Shown here: positions 17,447-26,685 of the stretch, piece by piece
Layout of the letters: each line of letters starts with the position of its first letter
How positions within the stretch are numbered: the first letter of the stretch is position 1
From: Palsa-883 sp035486355
GTDB lineage: Bacteria > Pseudomonadota > Alphaproteobacteria > Acetobacterales > Acetobacteraceae
Length of the DNA stretch: 64,000 bases
Direction: 5' to 3'
NCBI GenBank assembly: GCA_035486355.1
Contig: DATHNE010000261.1
Location: forward strand, 1-64,000
The notes under the pieces: model-generated
Databases searched by the model: none
Told to the model about the DNA's origin: nothing
The model's input: the letters and a program-made list of their open reading frames with translations, nothing else
Program-made: the position numbers and the translations under genes

Positions 17447-18131
17447 GATCGACGCCATCAACAGCTTCTACGGCGACAGCCATATCCTGTTCGACGTCTC
17501 GTTGCGCGTGGAGCAAAACGAGGTGGTGGCGTTGCTGGGCCGGAATGGTGCTGGCAAGACCACGACCTTGCGCACGATCATGGGCGTGATCGCGCCGGGC
17601 AGTGGTACGATCAAGCTGGAGGGCAAGCCGATCCAGGGCCTGCCGCCCTACGCGATCGCGCGCATGGGCATGCAGTTGGTGCCGGAGGAACGCGCAATCT
17701 TCGGCGCGTTGACGGTGGAAGAAAACCTGCGCCTGGCCGCGCTGACGGCGGCGAAGCCGTGGCCACTGCAGCGGGTGTACGAATACTTCCCCCGCCTGGC
17801 CGAACGCCGCAAGTCCGGTGGCCGCAGTCTGTCCGGCGGCGAGCAGCAGATGCTGGCCATCGCCCGCGCATTGATCCGCGATGCGCGCATCATCCTGCTG
17901 GACGAACCATTCGAAGGCCTGGCCCCGCTGATCGTGCGCGACCTGGTCCGCGTCAGCCGCGAACTGGCCGCACAAGGCCGCACCATTGTCGTGGTGGAAC
18001 AGAACGTCGTCGCCGCGCTGAGCTTCGCCGACCGCGTCTACGTGCTGAACAATGGCCACGTCGTCTTCGAGGGTACCCCCGACGACCTGCACCGCGATCC
18101 CGCGCTGATGAAAGCCCACCTGGGCGTATGA
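17433..18131 (+). CDS. livF: LivF-type ABC ATPase
   Basis: A 232-residue ATP-binding subunit beginning MSLLEIDAINSFYGDSHILF, with Walker A GRNGAGKTT, the LivF-type GLPPYAIARMGMQLVPEERA, signature LSGGEQQMLAIARAL, and Walker B IILLDEPFEGLAP. It pairs with the LivG half of the preceding fusion protein. The start at 17433 lies inside the end of the fusion gene (14-base overlap) and was chosen from the family N-terminus. A longer open frame upstream is the fusion gene read out of phase. It is the last gene of the operon. Confidence 0.92.
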   Translation: MSLLEIDAINSFYGDSHILFDVSLRVEQNEVVALLGRNGAGKTTTLRTIMGVIAPGSGTIKLEGKPIQGLPPYAIARMGMQLVPEERAIFGALTVEENLRLAALTAAKPWPLQRVYEYFPRLAERRKSGGRSLSGGEQQMLAIARALIRDARIILLDEPFEGLAPLIVRDLVRVSRELAAQGRTIVVVEQNVVAALSFADRVYVLNNGHVVFEGTPDDLHRDPALMKAHLGV

Positions 18132-18218
18132 CGTTCCTGGATTGACCGATTCAATACCGGAACGGTCGCGAAGGTTGATGACCGGCTGGCGGATCGGTTG
18201 CACCGCCCGCAATGCCGT

Positions 18219-19289
18219 CTAGCCCGCTGCGTCACGAACTTCCTCCGCCACGCCGGCAACCCCCGCTGCCGCGTGAGCAACCTCCTCTGTAGGGTCACCA
18301 ACCTCCACCTCGGGGCTGGCTACCGGCGCCCGCAGCATGTCCTGGTACACAGCGACCTGGGCCCCGAATGCGCCAATCATGCGCTGGATCTGATCAAGCC
18401 GCTCCGCCAGAACCGCGGGCGATCGTGCGGCACCCAGGTCGAATGGCGCCCCACGATCGTTCGCGCACCAGTCCGCCCACGACACAACACTCGCCAGCGT
18501 GTGCTCGAGAAGATAGAGGTCATCCTGACAGAGCCGGCGCTGATCGAGGTGCCCGAGCAGCCAGAACAGGCGCTGCCGTTCCGCTACCGATACATGCGCC
18601 AAATCCAGCCGATGCAGGTTCACGCGCACCTGCGGCGCCAGCGACCCATCCTGACCACCTGCCAATCGTGCGATCATCTGGCGCGTGTCCGGATCATCCA
18701 GGCTTTCGGTTGAGATCTCAATCCAGGTGTCAAACAAGTTCTCGCATTCGTTGGCGATCCGATGGGTCTTGTCGTAATACCAGGCCATTTTGTCGATGAG
18801 CGTCAGGCGATCCCATTCCGCTCGCGTCATTTCTCCGAAATGGAAGGCGGCCATGCGCTTGCACACGGCGTCCGAGGACGGGCTGTAGCATTTGTAGGCG
18901 TTCGGGAAGAGCTCGCAGTTCTCGACCAAGCTGCGAATACAAGCATCGCGGTCCGCGCGACGCAGATGCACGACCGTCAGCTTGCGCCCGAATTGCTGCG
19001 CGAATACCGGCAGCACGGCGGCGTAGCCATTGCCCACGATGCAGTCCACCGAACAATCACGGACCGTCCTCCGCAGCCGCCGGTGCGCCAGCTCATCCCC
19101 AGTCTCACGCCACCCACAAAATGCGTCATAGAGCGCCCGGGCCTGATACTCGTGCTCGGCACGCCGACCGGCGCCGGCAGCATCAAACACAGTTTGGATC
19201 ATGCGCGACAGCGACAGCGTCCCGTCACGACCAGTACCAACGCAGACGATGCCAAGGGGGCTTGGTACTTCATCAGATACGACTTGCAT
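18219..19289 (-). CDS. Sulfotransferase-like protein
   Basis: A soluble protein of about 356 residues. Near its N-terminus GIVCVGTGRDGTLSLSRMIQ resembles the PAPS 5'-phosphosulfate loop of sulfotransferases, and further on VVHLRRADRDACIRSL resembles the 3'-phosphate binding segment. This would make it a transferase of sulfate from PAPS to an unknown acceptor such as a glycan or lipid. The assignment rests on these two motifs only. The ATG at 19289 (MQVVSDEVPSPLG) is preferred because the P-loop follows at residue 12, and longer in-frame starts add unconserved sequence. The C-terminal tail is Ala/Val/Glu rich and low in complexity. The 190 bases upstream are visibly AT-richer than the surroundings, which hints at transfer. 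Confidence 0.6.
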   Translation of the reverse strand: MQVVSDEVPSPLGIVCVGTGRDGTLSLSRMIQTVFDAAGAGRRAEHEYQARALYDAFCGWRETGDELAHRRLRRTVRDCSVDCIVGNGYAAVLPVFAQQFGRKLTVVHLRRADRDACIRSLVENCELFPNAYKCYSPSSDAVCKRMAAFHFGEMTRAEWDRLTLIDKMAWYYDKTHRIANECENLFDTWIEISTESLDDPDTRQMIARLAGGQDGSLAPQVRVNLHRLDLAHVSVAERQRLFWLLGHLDQRRLCQDDLYLLEHTLASVVSWADWCANDRGAPFDLGAARSPAVLAERLDQIQRMIGAFGAQVAVYQDMLRAPVASPEVEVGDPTEEVAHAAAGVAGVAEEVRDAAG

Positions 19290-19480
19290 GACGTTTAAGC
19301 CGATTGACCCTATCCCGAGACGCCGAAACACCAAACGCCGCTCTCTATTTGAACATAGCGGTGCCAACCTATGTCTGACGACAGGTGGGTGCCGACCCAC
19401 CCGTTACAGTACGGAATTACATAGAATTAAGGTCGATCAAATAATCTCGACACCAGCGCCTGGTAGCTGGCAAATGTTTC

Positions 19481-21793
19481 TCAGAAACTTACTCTTACTC
19501 CACCAAACCCGCCGATCGGCTCCGCAACGCTGTAACTGCGCGGATTGGTCGCCCCTGGCGCCTGCGACAGAAACACCGAACTGGTCGGCGAAAACGTGCC
19601 GTAGGTGTAATAACGTGCATCTGTTACATTCTCGACCCACGCGAACAGTTGAACATGTTTCGTCACCTGATACGTGGTACTCAGGTTCAATGTGAAATAC
19701 CCCGGCAGCGGCGGCGTCAGATTCGCCTCATCCCCGAACAGATACGCGCCACTGGCATAGATTGCCGTCGCTCCGACCGTCCACGCATCCGTCACGTTAT
19801 AGTTGCCGCCGAACTTCACCTGATGCATGGGAATGCCCGGCAGCCGGTCCCCCGACTGGATGGTGATATTCCCATTAGCATCCGCCGCGGGATTGTTGCC
19901 CGACGCCTCCACGAACCCGTTCTGATAGCTCGCGTCGATGTAGCTGTACGCGATATAGGCATTCCATCGCTCGGTCTTGAGCTGCACGCCGAGATCGATG
20001 CCCTGGCGCCGCGTCTCCCCAATATTGGTGAAATATGCCCGGCCTTGCGTCACGCTGTTGACGAAGGCGATGTCATCATCAAGCGTGCTGCGAAACAGCC
20101 CCAGATTGTAGCTCAGCTTCGCCCCAGCGAACGGCGACACCGTTCCCCGCACACCCGCCTCGATCGTGTGCGCGACCACCTGCTTCAGATTCGGATCGCC
20201 AACAAAGAAGTTCGCCAGGCTGCAGGAATTCTGCGGCCCAGCGCACGACAGCTCCGCCGGGGTCGGCGCGCGATTGGCCACCGCGTAGCCGGCATACGTA
20301 CTCAACCACGGCGTGACCTGATACGTCACACCCGCCGCGGGATTGAAGTGCAGATAACTGTGGGTCCCAGTCAGATCGTCTCCGTTCTGATCCGACAGAT
20401 CGACCATTACCGCATTGAACCGGGTGGCTAACGTCACCGACAGCCGTGGCGTCAAGTTCAGCGTATCGGATGCATACACACCATAATTGGCATTGGAAAT
20501 CGCCACCCGCACCGGCGAGTTGATCCCCGGCTCATCAATCTCGGTCCCCGGCCCGATGAACACACGATCCACCGGCGTCAGCCCGCCGATATACGAGGCC
20601 GCGCTGAACAGTGTCTGTGCCCCGTCAAAGCTGACCCCGGCCAGCGCGTGGTTCTTCAACCCGAACAGCGTGTCCGTGTTGGTGATCTGCGCTGACGCGC
20701 CATAGGCATTCGTATTGGTGGTCTGCAGATCAAGTTCGGAATACGGCCCGCCATTCAGGAAATTCGGGATCGTCGCACCGCCCAATGTGGTGCTGGGCAC
20801 ACCTGGCGACGAACACAGCAATCCCGACCCGTCATTGCACGGCGTATCATTCGGCGCGTTGCCGTTGCTGACGCGCTGCAGGAAATAGCGATAGTACGCG
20901 ACCCCTTGCACCGACGTGGTATCGGTCAGATCCGCGTTGCCATTCAAACTGATCGCCACATATTGGTTGCTGATCTGGTTCGGCGCCGTGAACTGCGCCG
21001 CGGGATCGGCGGCCAGCAACTGCACCGGCGATGTGCCAGGCCCATTCAGTACATCATGCGCCAGCGTCACATTGAGATGCAGCTCCGCCCGCGGCCCACG
21101 CCAACCAATGTCGCCATAGAAATTCTGCAGGTCGGATGATTGCAGATCGCGCCAGCCATTCTGGTGCAGCACATTCCCCGCGACATAGGCTGCGGTGTCG
21201 CCCACGCGCTGGCCATACTGGAACTCGCCCTGGATCTGCCCGAACGAGCCGCCGGACAGATCGGTCTCGAACCCCTGATAACTGAAACCATCCTTCAGTT
21301 GCACGTTGACCGATCCACCCAACGCGTTCAGCCCGAACACCGGGTTGGATCCTTCCAAGTTGAGCTTGTCGATCGCGATATCCGGCAGCAGGTCCCAGTC
21401 CACCGTGTCGCCGAACGGCTGATTGAACCGCACGCCATTCACATACACCGCCAGTCCCTGCGGCGTGCCTTGCAGCGGTGACGCCGCATAGCCGTGATAG
21501 AAGAACGTTGGCTGGTACGGATTGCCCGACGCGGAATCCAGCGACACGCCGCTGACCTGTTGGTTCAGCGCGCCGGTCAGATTGGGCGTTCCCTGGTTGC
21601 TCAGGTCCTTGCTGTCCAGCACCTGGGATTGCGCCGGTATGGTGTTACGATCCACGCCCGAGCCGATCAGCGGCGAGGACCCGATCACATCAACCGGCGG
21701 CAGCTCGGTGGGCGGCGGCACTGTCTGCGCTGCCGCCACGCCGTTCAGCAGGACCGCGATCGCCGCGACGATCGGCCAGCCGCGCACACCCAT
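19481..21793 (-). CDS. TonB-dependent outer-membrane receptor
   Basis: A 770-residue outer-membrane transporter. A signal peptide (MGVRGWPIVAAIAVLLNGVA, cleaved near AAAQ) leads to the plug domain (VDVIGSSPLIGSGVDRNTIP, the plug core GNPYQPTFFYHGYAASPLQG, GLAVYVNGVRFNQPFGDTVD, NPVFGLNALGGSVNV). A beta-barrel ending in Phe (GGFGGVRVSF) follows, with a TonB-receptor C-terminal pattern (YFTLNLSTTYQ, VTDARYYTYG). The ATG at 21793 has GGGAGGA six bases upstream. The TonB-box is not certain; ELPPVDVIG could serve. The ligand is unknown. It diverges from a NarL-type two-component pair across 144 bases, so these probably control it. A TonB gene follows that pair. Confidence 0.9.
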   Translation of the reverse strand: MGVRGWPIVAAIAVLLNGVAAAQTVPPPTELPPVDVIGSSPLIGSGVDRNTIPAQSQVLDSKDLSNQGTPNLTGALNQQVSGVSLDSASGNPYQPTFFYHGYAASPLQGTPQGLAVYVNGVRFNQPFGDTVDWDLLPDIAIDKLNLEGSNPVFGLNALGGSVNVQLKDGFSYQGFETDLSGGSFGQIQGEFQYGQRVGDTAAYVAGNVLHQNGWRDLQSSDLQNFYGDIGWRGPRAELHLNVTLAHDVLNGPGTSPVQLLAADPAAQFTAPNQISNQYVAISLNGNADLTDTTSVQGVAYYRYFLQRVSNGNAPNDTPCNDGSGLLCSSPGVPSTTLGGATIPNFLNGGPYSELDLQTTNTNAYGASAQITNTDTLFGLKNHALAGVSFDGAQTLFSAASYIGGLTPVDRVFIGPGTEIDEPGINSPVRVAISNANYGVYASDTLNLTPRLSVTLATRFNAVMVDLSDQNGDDLTGTHSYLHFNPAAGVTYQVTPWLSTYAGYAVANRAPTPAELSCAGPQNSCSLANFFVGDPNLKQVVAHTIEAGVRGTVSPFAGAKLSYNLGLFRSTLDDDIAFVNSVTQGRAYFTNIGETRRQGIDLGVQLKTERWNAYIAYSYIDASYQNGFVEASGNNPAADANGNITIQSGDRLPGIPMHQVKFGGNYNVTDAWTVGATAIYASGAYLFGDEANLTPPLPGYFTLNLSTTYQVTKHVQLFAWVENVTDARYYTYGTFSPTSSVFLSQAPGATNPRSYSVAEPIGGFGGVRVSF

Positions 21794-21937
21794 TCCTCCC
21801 CTGGCCCCGGGATGTGATTTTGCCAACGTCTGCAGTGCGATATCTATGGCCAAACTTCCCGACTTTCGCGAGGATGCTTCCCGAATTCGTCGCCCGGCGT
21901 GCAATGGGCGCGACAGACAGGGAATGGGAAACGGCAC

Positions 21938-23302
21938 ATGCCGCTGCGCATGCGGTTGATCGTGCTGGTAGGTGCCATGTTGCTGGCCAGCCTGGCCGGC
22001 GGCAGCGCCCTGGTCGCGTGGCACGCCGCCGGTCGCGTGCGGACAGAACTGCAAGCCGCGCTGAGCGTGGGCACGAAGACGGTGCGCAATGGCTACGACG
22101 ATCTGGCGCGATCCACTGATCGCGCGGCGGACCTACGGCGCCTGGTCTCCACGTTCAACGGCAACCGTCACGTCCGCGCGACCTGGCTGGACGAGCGGGA
22201 CCAACCAGTTGCCGCCTCACAATTGTTTGTACCAACCGAACCAACGCCGCGATGGTTCCACAGTCTGATTGGCAGCAACCCAGGCGTGGTGCGGCTTCTG
22301 GTGCCGCGCGACAGCACCATCGGCGGGACCGTCGTGCTGCAAGCGGATCCGACCAACGAAGTCGGTGAAGTGTGGGGGGAGTCGCGTGACTTTGTCCTGG
22401 TGCTGGGCGGCTTCGCGCTGCTCAGCGCCGTGCTCATCTGCCTCGCCGTCGGTCGCGCACTACGGCCACTCGATGCGGTCTCGCTGGCGTTCGATCGGAT
22501 CGCGCAAGGCGATTACCAGGGCGCCGTGCCGGAACACGGCCCACCTGAACTGGCGCGCCTGTCGCGCGGGTTCAATGTGATGACGCGCCATCTCGCGGCC
22601 GCCGCAGCACAGAACCGCCGGCTGAATGAGCGGTTGCTAACATTGCAGGCCGAGGAACGCGCCGACCTCGCGCGCGATCTGCACGACGAGATCGGGCCCA
22701 TGCTGTTCGCGGTCAACATGACAGCAGCCACCATCGAACGTCTGGCCGAGAGTGGTCACGGCACCGACATCCCCGAACAGGTCCGATCGATCCACGACGC
22801 GATCAGCCGCATGCAGCGTCACGTACGCGCGATCCTGGAACGGCTGCGACCGATGCAGTCGATCGGTCTGGAAGTGGCGATCGATCGTCTGGTGGCATTC
22901 TGGAAAAATCGCCGGCCGAACGTCACATTCGGTGTGGTGATTTCGGTCGAAACGGATTGCTTCGGTGATGATGTGAAGGAGACGATCTATCGCGTGATCC
23001 AGGAAGGGGTGAGCAATGCGATCCGTCACGGTGAGCCGGCCCGGGTGATGATCGCCGTCGCGAGCGATGCCGACGACGGCATTCGTGTCGAGGTCACAGA
23101 TGACGGCATCGGTCTGCCCTCGAACGGCGTCGTGGAACCCGCCTCCCGTCAGTTCGGTCTTCTCGGCATGCGTGAGCGGCTTGTGGCCATGGCCGGCTCG
23201 CTTTCGATCCAACCCGGCGCCGACAACCATGGCCTGACGCTTGTCGCGCGCCTGCCCTACGCGGCGACCCCAGGCATCTCAACCGAGGTCACCGCGACAT
23301 GA
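21938..23302 (+). CDS. Sensor histidine kinase, NarL/UhpB type (HisKA_3)
   Basis: A 454-residue membrane kinase. A TM helix is at 5-25 (LRMRLIVLVGAMLLASLAGG), followed by a periplasmic segment and a second TM at about 150-170 (FVLVLGGFALLSAVLICLAV). A HAMP domain follows (LRPLDAVSLAFDRIAQGDY). The HisKA_3 motif RADLARDLHDEIGPMLFAVN has its phospho-accepting His at 249. The HATPase has N-box EGVSNAIRHGE and G-box DDGIGLPSNG. It should phosphorylate the response regulator whose ATG overlaps its TGA. The signal is unknown. It diverges from a TonB-dependent receptor, its likely regulatory target. The start at 21938 was chosen because it puts the basic cluster and TM at the N-terminus. Confidence 0.9.
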   Translation: MPLRMRLIVLVGAMLLASLAGGSALVAWHAAGRVRTELQAALSVGTKTVRNGYDDLARSTDRAADLRRLVSTFNGNRHVRATWLDERDQPVAASQLFVPTEPTPRWFHSLIGSNPGVVRLLVPRDSTIGGTVVLQADPTNEVGEVWGESRDFVLVLGGFALLSAVLICLAVGRALRPLDAVSLAFDRIAQGDYQGAVPEHGPPELARLSRGFNVMTRHLAAAAAQNRRLNERLLTLQAEERADLARDLHDEIGPMLFAVNMTAATIERLAESGHGTDIPEQVRSIHDAISRMQRHVRAILERLRPMQSIGLEVAIDRLVAFWKNRRPNVTFGVVISVETDCFGDDVKETIYRVIQEGVSNAIRHGEPARVMIAVASDADDGIRVEVTDDGIGLPSNGVVEPASRQFGLLGMRERLVAMAGSLSIQPGADNHGLTLVARLPYAATPGISTEVTAT

Positions 23303-23916
23303 AAGTCCTGCTGGTTGACGATCATGTCGTGGTTCGGTCCGGCCTGCGAAGCCTGCTGTCGGCGACCGCGGCAACACAGATCGTCGAAGCCGCCAACGGG
23401 CGGGAGGCATTGTTGCGACTCCGGCAAGATCGGCCGGATCTTGTGCTGCTGGATCTGAACCTACCAGGTATTGGCGGTCTGGAGCTGCTGCGCCGTATGC
23501 TGCTGGAGGATCGCACGGCCCGCATCCTGGTGCTGAGCATGCACGCCGAGCCGCTGTATGTCGCGCGCGCGATGGAACTGGGCGCGCGCGGCTATCTCAG
23601 CAAGAACGCATCGGCCGAAGAACTGCTGACGGCAGTGCGGCGCGTGTCGGAAGGCGGTCGTTACATCGAAAACGAGATCGCGCAGGAGCTGGCGCTGCGG
23701 GCCACTGAAACAGGCCACGGCCTGCAAGACCTGACTGAGCGCGATCTGGAAATCCTGCGGCTGTTGGCCGAGGGCATGAGCCTTGCCGAGATCGCCGATA
23801 CGCTGGCAATCGGCTACAAGACCGTCGCCAATGCGTGCAGTCACATCAAGGCGAAACTGGGTGTGACTCGGACCAACGATCTGGTGCGTTTGGCACTCAC
23901 GCTGGGAGTGGCCTGA
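23299..23916 (+). CDS. LuxR/NarL-family response regulator
   Basis: A 205-residue regulator. The receiver domain (1-120) has the acidic pocket VDDH at 6-9, the phospho-acceptor Asp52 in LVLLDLNLPG, and the Lys in YLSKNASAEEL. The C-terminal helix-turn-helix is of LuxR type (LTERDLEILRLLAEGMSLAE, then IADTLAIGYKTVANACSHIK). The usual TVKNH of the recognition helix is here TVANACSH, a small deviation. It is translationally coupled to the kinase (ATGA overlap at 23299). Likely targets are the divergent TonB-dependent receptor and possibly the tonB gene, which ends 21 bases away on the opposite strand. Confidence 0.92.
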   Translation: MKVLLVDDHVVVRSGLRSLLSATAATQIVEAANGREALLRLRQDRPDLVLLDLNLPGIGGLELLRRMLLEDRTARILVLSMHAEPLYVARAMELGARGYLSKNASAEELLTAVRRVSEGGRYIENEIAQELALRATETGHGLQDLTERDLEILRLLAEGMSLAEIADTLAIGYKTVANACSHIKAKLGVTRTNDLVRLALTLGVA

Positions 23917-23937
23917 GCAACCAGGGACAGGTCGGAG

Positions 23938-24843
23938 TCAGTTGTCCAACCGAAACCGCACCGGCACATCGGCAACCGCCTCGATCGGCGCACCGGCCTG
24001 CATGGCCGGAACGAATCGCCAGTGGCGAACAGCGGACTGCGCCGCTTCGTCGAGCGTCGGATAGCCACTGGTTTGCGCCACATCGACTTCAATGGGTCGC
24101 CCGTCAGCGGATACGTTGACCCGCAACAACACCCGCCCCTGCTCGCCACGGCGCCGTGCGATCTCGGGGTAAACCGGGGGGCGGTCCGATGCCATTCCGG
24201 TCACCGGCCGAGCCGGCACAGACGGCCCGGCGGCAGCAACTGCTGGCTGCGCTTGCGGGGCCGGCTGTGCCGCTTCGGTCGTGGGCGGTGGTGGCACGGG
24301 CTGTGGCGTCGCGGCGGCAACTGCGCGGCGCGGCGCGGGCGGGTGCGGCGGTGGTACTGGCGGCAGCGGCATGCGCTCTGGCACGATGGTGGGTTGCTCC
24401 ATCGCGACCGATGGAATCGCGGGCACTTGTGCGATGGCCGGCGACGGCTCGGGCTGTGGCGGGATCACGTGTGCGACGGTCGGCGGCGTTGGCACCTCGG
24501 GCGGTGCCAGTTGTTGTGGCACCGGCACCGGCGGAGCTGCGGGAATCGGCGGCAGCGATACGGCTGTTGCCGATTCGGCGGGTGCGTACACCAATGCGAA
24601 GGTGCTGACGGCGGACAACGGTTCCGGCGGGACCGTCTCGCTCACCAGGATTACGGCCGCCGTCAGCACCGCCGCGTGCGCGGCAAAGGACAGCAAAATG
24701 CGCTGCCAGCGCACCGAACCACTGCGTGTGATGACGATCGGTCGCGACGCTCGCAACCCCGTGCCCACGGCGCGCACACGCGGCAATTCCCACGTCGGTG
24801 AGACGTCCCGCATGCCGCCCCATGCGCTGGCACCGACGCGCAT
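23938..24843 (-). CDS. tonB: TonB energy-transducing protein
   Basis: A 301-residue inner-membrane/periplasmic protein. A cytoplasmic N-tail leads to a single TM (WQRILLSFAAHAAVLTAAVI), then about 130 residues of Pro/Ala/Val-rich periplasmic spacer (PPVPVPQQLAPPEVP, PLPPVPPPHPPAP). The TonB C-terminal domain follows with PPVYPEIARRRGEQGRVLL, VDVAQTSGYPTLDEAAQSAV and RHWRFVPA. It transmits proton-motive force, with ExbB/ExbD, to TonB-dependent receptors. No exbBD lies in the window. Its ATG directly follows the stop of the sugar-type permease gene upstream, with no gap, so it appears to be the last gene of that operon. This is an unusual place for tonB. ATG 24813 is an alternative start. Confidence 0.88.
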   Translation of the reverse strand: MRVGASAWGGMRDVSPTWELPRVRAVGTGLRASRPIVITRSGSVRWQRILLSFAAHAAVLTAAVILVSETVPPEPLSAVSTFALVYAPAESATAVSLPPIPAAPPVPVPQQLAPPEVPTPPTVAHVIPPQPEPSPAIAQVPAIPSVAMEQPTIVPERMPLPPVPPPHPPAPRRAVAAATPQPVPPPPTTEAAQPAPQAQPAVAAAGPSVPARPVTGMASDRPPVYPEIARRRGEQGRVLLRVNVSADGRPIEVDVAQTSGYPTLDEAAQSAVRHWRFVPAMQAGAPIEAVADVPVRFRLDN

Positions 24844-25737
24844 CTAACCCTTCACGCCACCGAAGGTGAGGCCCGCCACCATGAAACGGCGCAGTCCGAA
24901 ATAGATCGCGATCGGTGGGATGGAGTAGATGATCGCGATCGCCATCATGTAGTTCCATGGCGCCTCGTCGCTGTCGAAGAACTGATCGATCATCACCGCC
25001 ACGGTTGTGTTGCGGGTCGAGGACAGCAGCAGGAACTGATAGATGTATTCGTTCCAGGCCAGCAACAGGGCATAGACCCCCACCGCCACCAGCGCGGGCG
25101 CCATCAGCGGCAGATAGATGCGCAGATAGATCTGCCACGGCGACGCCCCGTCAATCTTCGCTGACTCATCCAGTTCCATCGGAATCAGTTTGCCATACTG
25201 GTGCAAGATCAGGATCGCGTAGGGCGTGGCAAATGCGACCATTGCGGCGATCACCGACCACAGACTATCGACCATCCCGTACTGATGCATGATGTGCACA
25301 AACGGAATGACCAGGAACGTCGTCGGCAAAACGTACGTGAGCAGCGCGAAGTCGGTGACCATCCACCCCTTGCGCAGCCGCATCCGCCCCAGCGAGAAGC
25401 TGGCCAGCGAGCCGATCAGCACCGTCAGCAGCATCGTCGCCACACCCAGGTAGATGCTGTTGCCGAACCGTTGCCAGAAATGCTCCAGCAGCCAGTAGTC
25501 TTCCGTCCACACCGATTTGAAACTGGAAAAATCCGGATCGGGCGGAATGATGCTGCCGGTGAATTCATCGGCGTCGGCATCGAGCGCGATCAGAATCATG
25601 TTGTAGACAGGCAGCAACGTCCAGATCAGCAGCCCGACACCCAGGCTGATCCCCGCCGCCTTGGTCCAACGCCGCCGCCGCCGAGCGCGCGTCCGCGGCA
25701 TTCCCCGGCCGGCTGGGGCGGTCAACGCCAGGCTCAT
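24844..25737 (-). CDS. MalG-type carbohydrate ABC permease (pair 2)
   Basis: A 297-residue inner-membrane permease of the MalG/UgpE type with about six TM helices. The EAA loop, which docks the ATPase, reads MELDESAKIDGASPWQIYLR followed by IYLPLMAPAL. The C-terminus FMVAGLTFGGVKG is typical of the family. It forms a pair with the 25734-26651 MalF-type protein (four-base ATGA overlap). It is closely related to the other MalG-type protein of the operon at 26686-27585, sharing SIPMELDESA-type and GLT.GGVKG motifs. The operon contains no ATPase gene, so energy must come from a subunit encoded elsewhere. The substrate is unknown, probably a sugar or polyol. Confidence 0.9.
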   Translation of the reverse strand: MSLALTAPAGRGMPRTRARRRRRWTKAAGISLGVGLLIWTLLPVYNMILIALDADADEFTGSIIPPDPDFSSFKSVWTEDYWLLEHFWQRFGNSIYLGVATMLLTVLIGSLASFSLGRMRLRKGWMVTDFALLTYVLPTTFLVIPFVHIMHQYGMVDSLWSVIAAMVAFATPYAILILHQYGKLIPMELDESAKIDGASPWQIYLRIYLPLMAPALVAVGVYALLLAWNEYIYQFLLLSSTRNTTVAVMIDQFFDSDEAPWNYMMAIAIIYSIPPIAIYFGLRRFMVAGLTFGGVKG

Positions 25738-26651
25738 AGCTGCACCCCCACCATGCGCACGCGGCGCATCAGCAGGATCACCAATGGGATCAGCAATGGC
25801 AGCGCGGTCATCATCGCGGCCACACCCAGGTTGGGATAGCCGAACATGAAGGCTTCGTTGAAGCCATACGTGGCCAACACATCCGTCAGCCGTCCGGGCG
25901 CGCCACTGGTCACGAAATAGACCGTATTGAAGTCGCCCAGCGTCCAGACCGTCGCCAGCAGCGTGGAGATCAGGTAGACATTGCCCAGCAGCGGAAATGT
26001 CACGTACGCGAGACGACGCCAGCCGCTCGCACCGTCGATATCGGCCGCATCATAGATGTCCTGCGGAATCGCCATGCGTGCGGCAACAAAGATCAGCGTC
26101 CAGAACGGCATCCACTTCCAGACATACGACAGGATATTCGCGCCCATCGCGATCCATTCGTTGACCAGGAACAGTGGCCCGTCGTTGCCGGTGACCGCGC
26201 GCCACAGACTGTCGAGCAGGCCCCATTGGGTGACCAACATCAAATGAATCGACGTGAACACGCACATCGCGGGCAATGCCCAGGGAATCAGGAAGATCGC
26301 CAGCAGCGTGCGGATCCACCAGCTGCGCTGTATGAAAAAGCCGGACAACAGGAAGGCCATGAACATCGCCAGGTTCACGCCGATCGCCACCAGCAGCAGC
26401 GTGTTGATCGCCGTCCGCACGTACAGCGCATCGCCGAACAGCATACTGTAGAGCTGCGGATCGCTTCCCATCCACAGCCCGTAGATGACGGGATAGATCA
26501 CAAACAGCGCGAACACCGCCGCGTAGGGCACGACGAACGCGATCGCCCAAGCGTTATCCGATCCTTGCAGATTGAACCGCCACGGCGGCCGCTGCGGTCG
26601 GCTCACTGCCAACGGCCCCGCATAGCCGAGAATCTGCTGCGAACCACTCAT
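25734..26651 (-). CDS. MalF-type carbohydrate ABC permease (pair 2)
   Basis: A 305-residue permease of the MalF/UgpA type with six predicted TM helices (WAIAFVVPYAAVFALFVIYP as the first). The EAA loop is YDAADIDGASGWRRLAYVTF with PLL. The periplasmic loop DPQLYSMLFGDALYVRTAIN is shared almost residue for residue with the pair 1 protein at 27582-28502. It partners with the overlapping MalG-type gene. It starts 34 bases after the stop of the pair 1 MalG gene. The pair looks like a tandem duplicate of pair 1 that has since diverged, which suggests a second heterodimer rather than a dispensable copy. Confidence 0.9.
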   Translation of the reverse strand: MSGSQQILGYAGPLAVSRPQRPPWRFNLQGSDNAWAIAFVVPYAAVFALFVIYPVIYGLWMGSDPQLYSMLFGDALYVRTAINTLLLVAIGVNLAMFMAFLLSGFFIQRSWWIRTLLAIFLIPWALPAMCVFTSIHLMLVTQWGLLDSLWRAVTGNDGPLFLVNEWIAMGANILSYVWKWMPFWTLIFVAARMAIPQDIYDAADIDGASGWRRLAYVTFPLLGNVYLISTLLATVWTLGDFNTVYFVTSGAPGRLTDVLATYGFNEAFMFGYPNLGVAAMMTALPLLIPLVILLMRRVRMVGVQL

Positions 26652-26685
26652 CGAGATACCCCCCGCGTTGGCCGCGGTGAGAACG

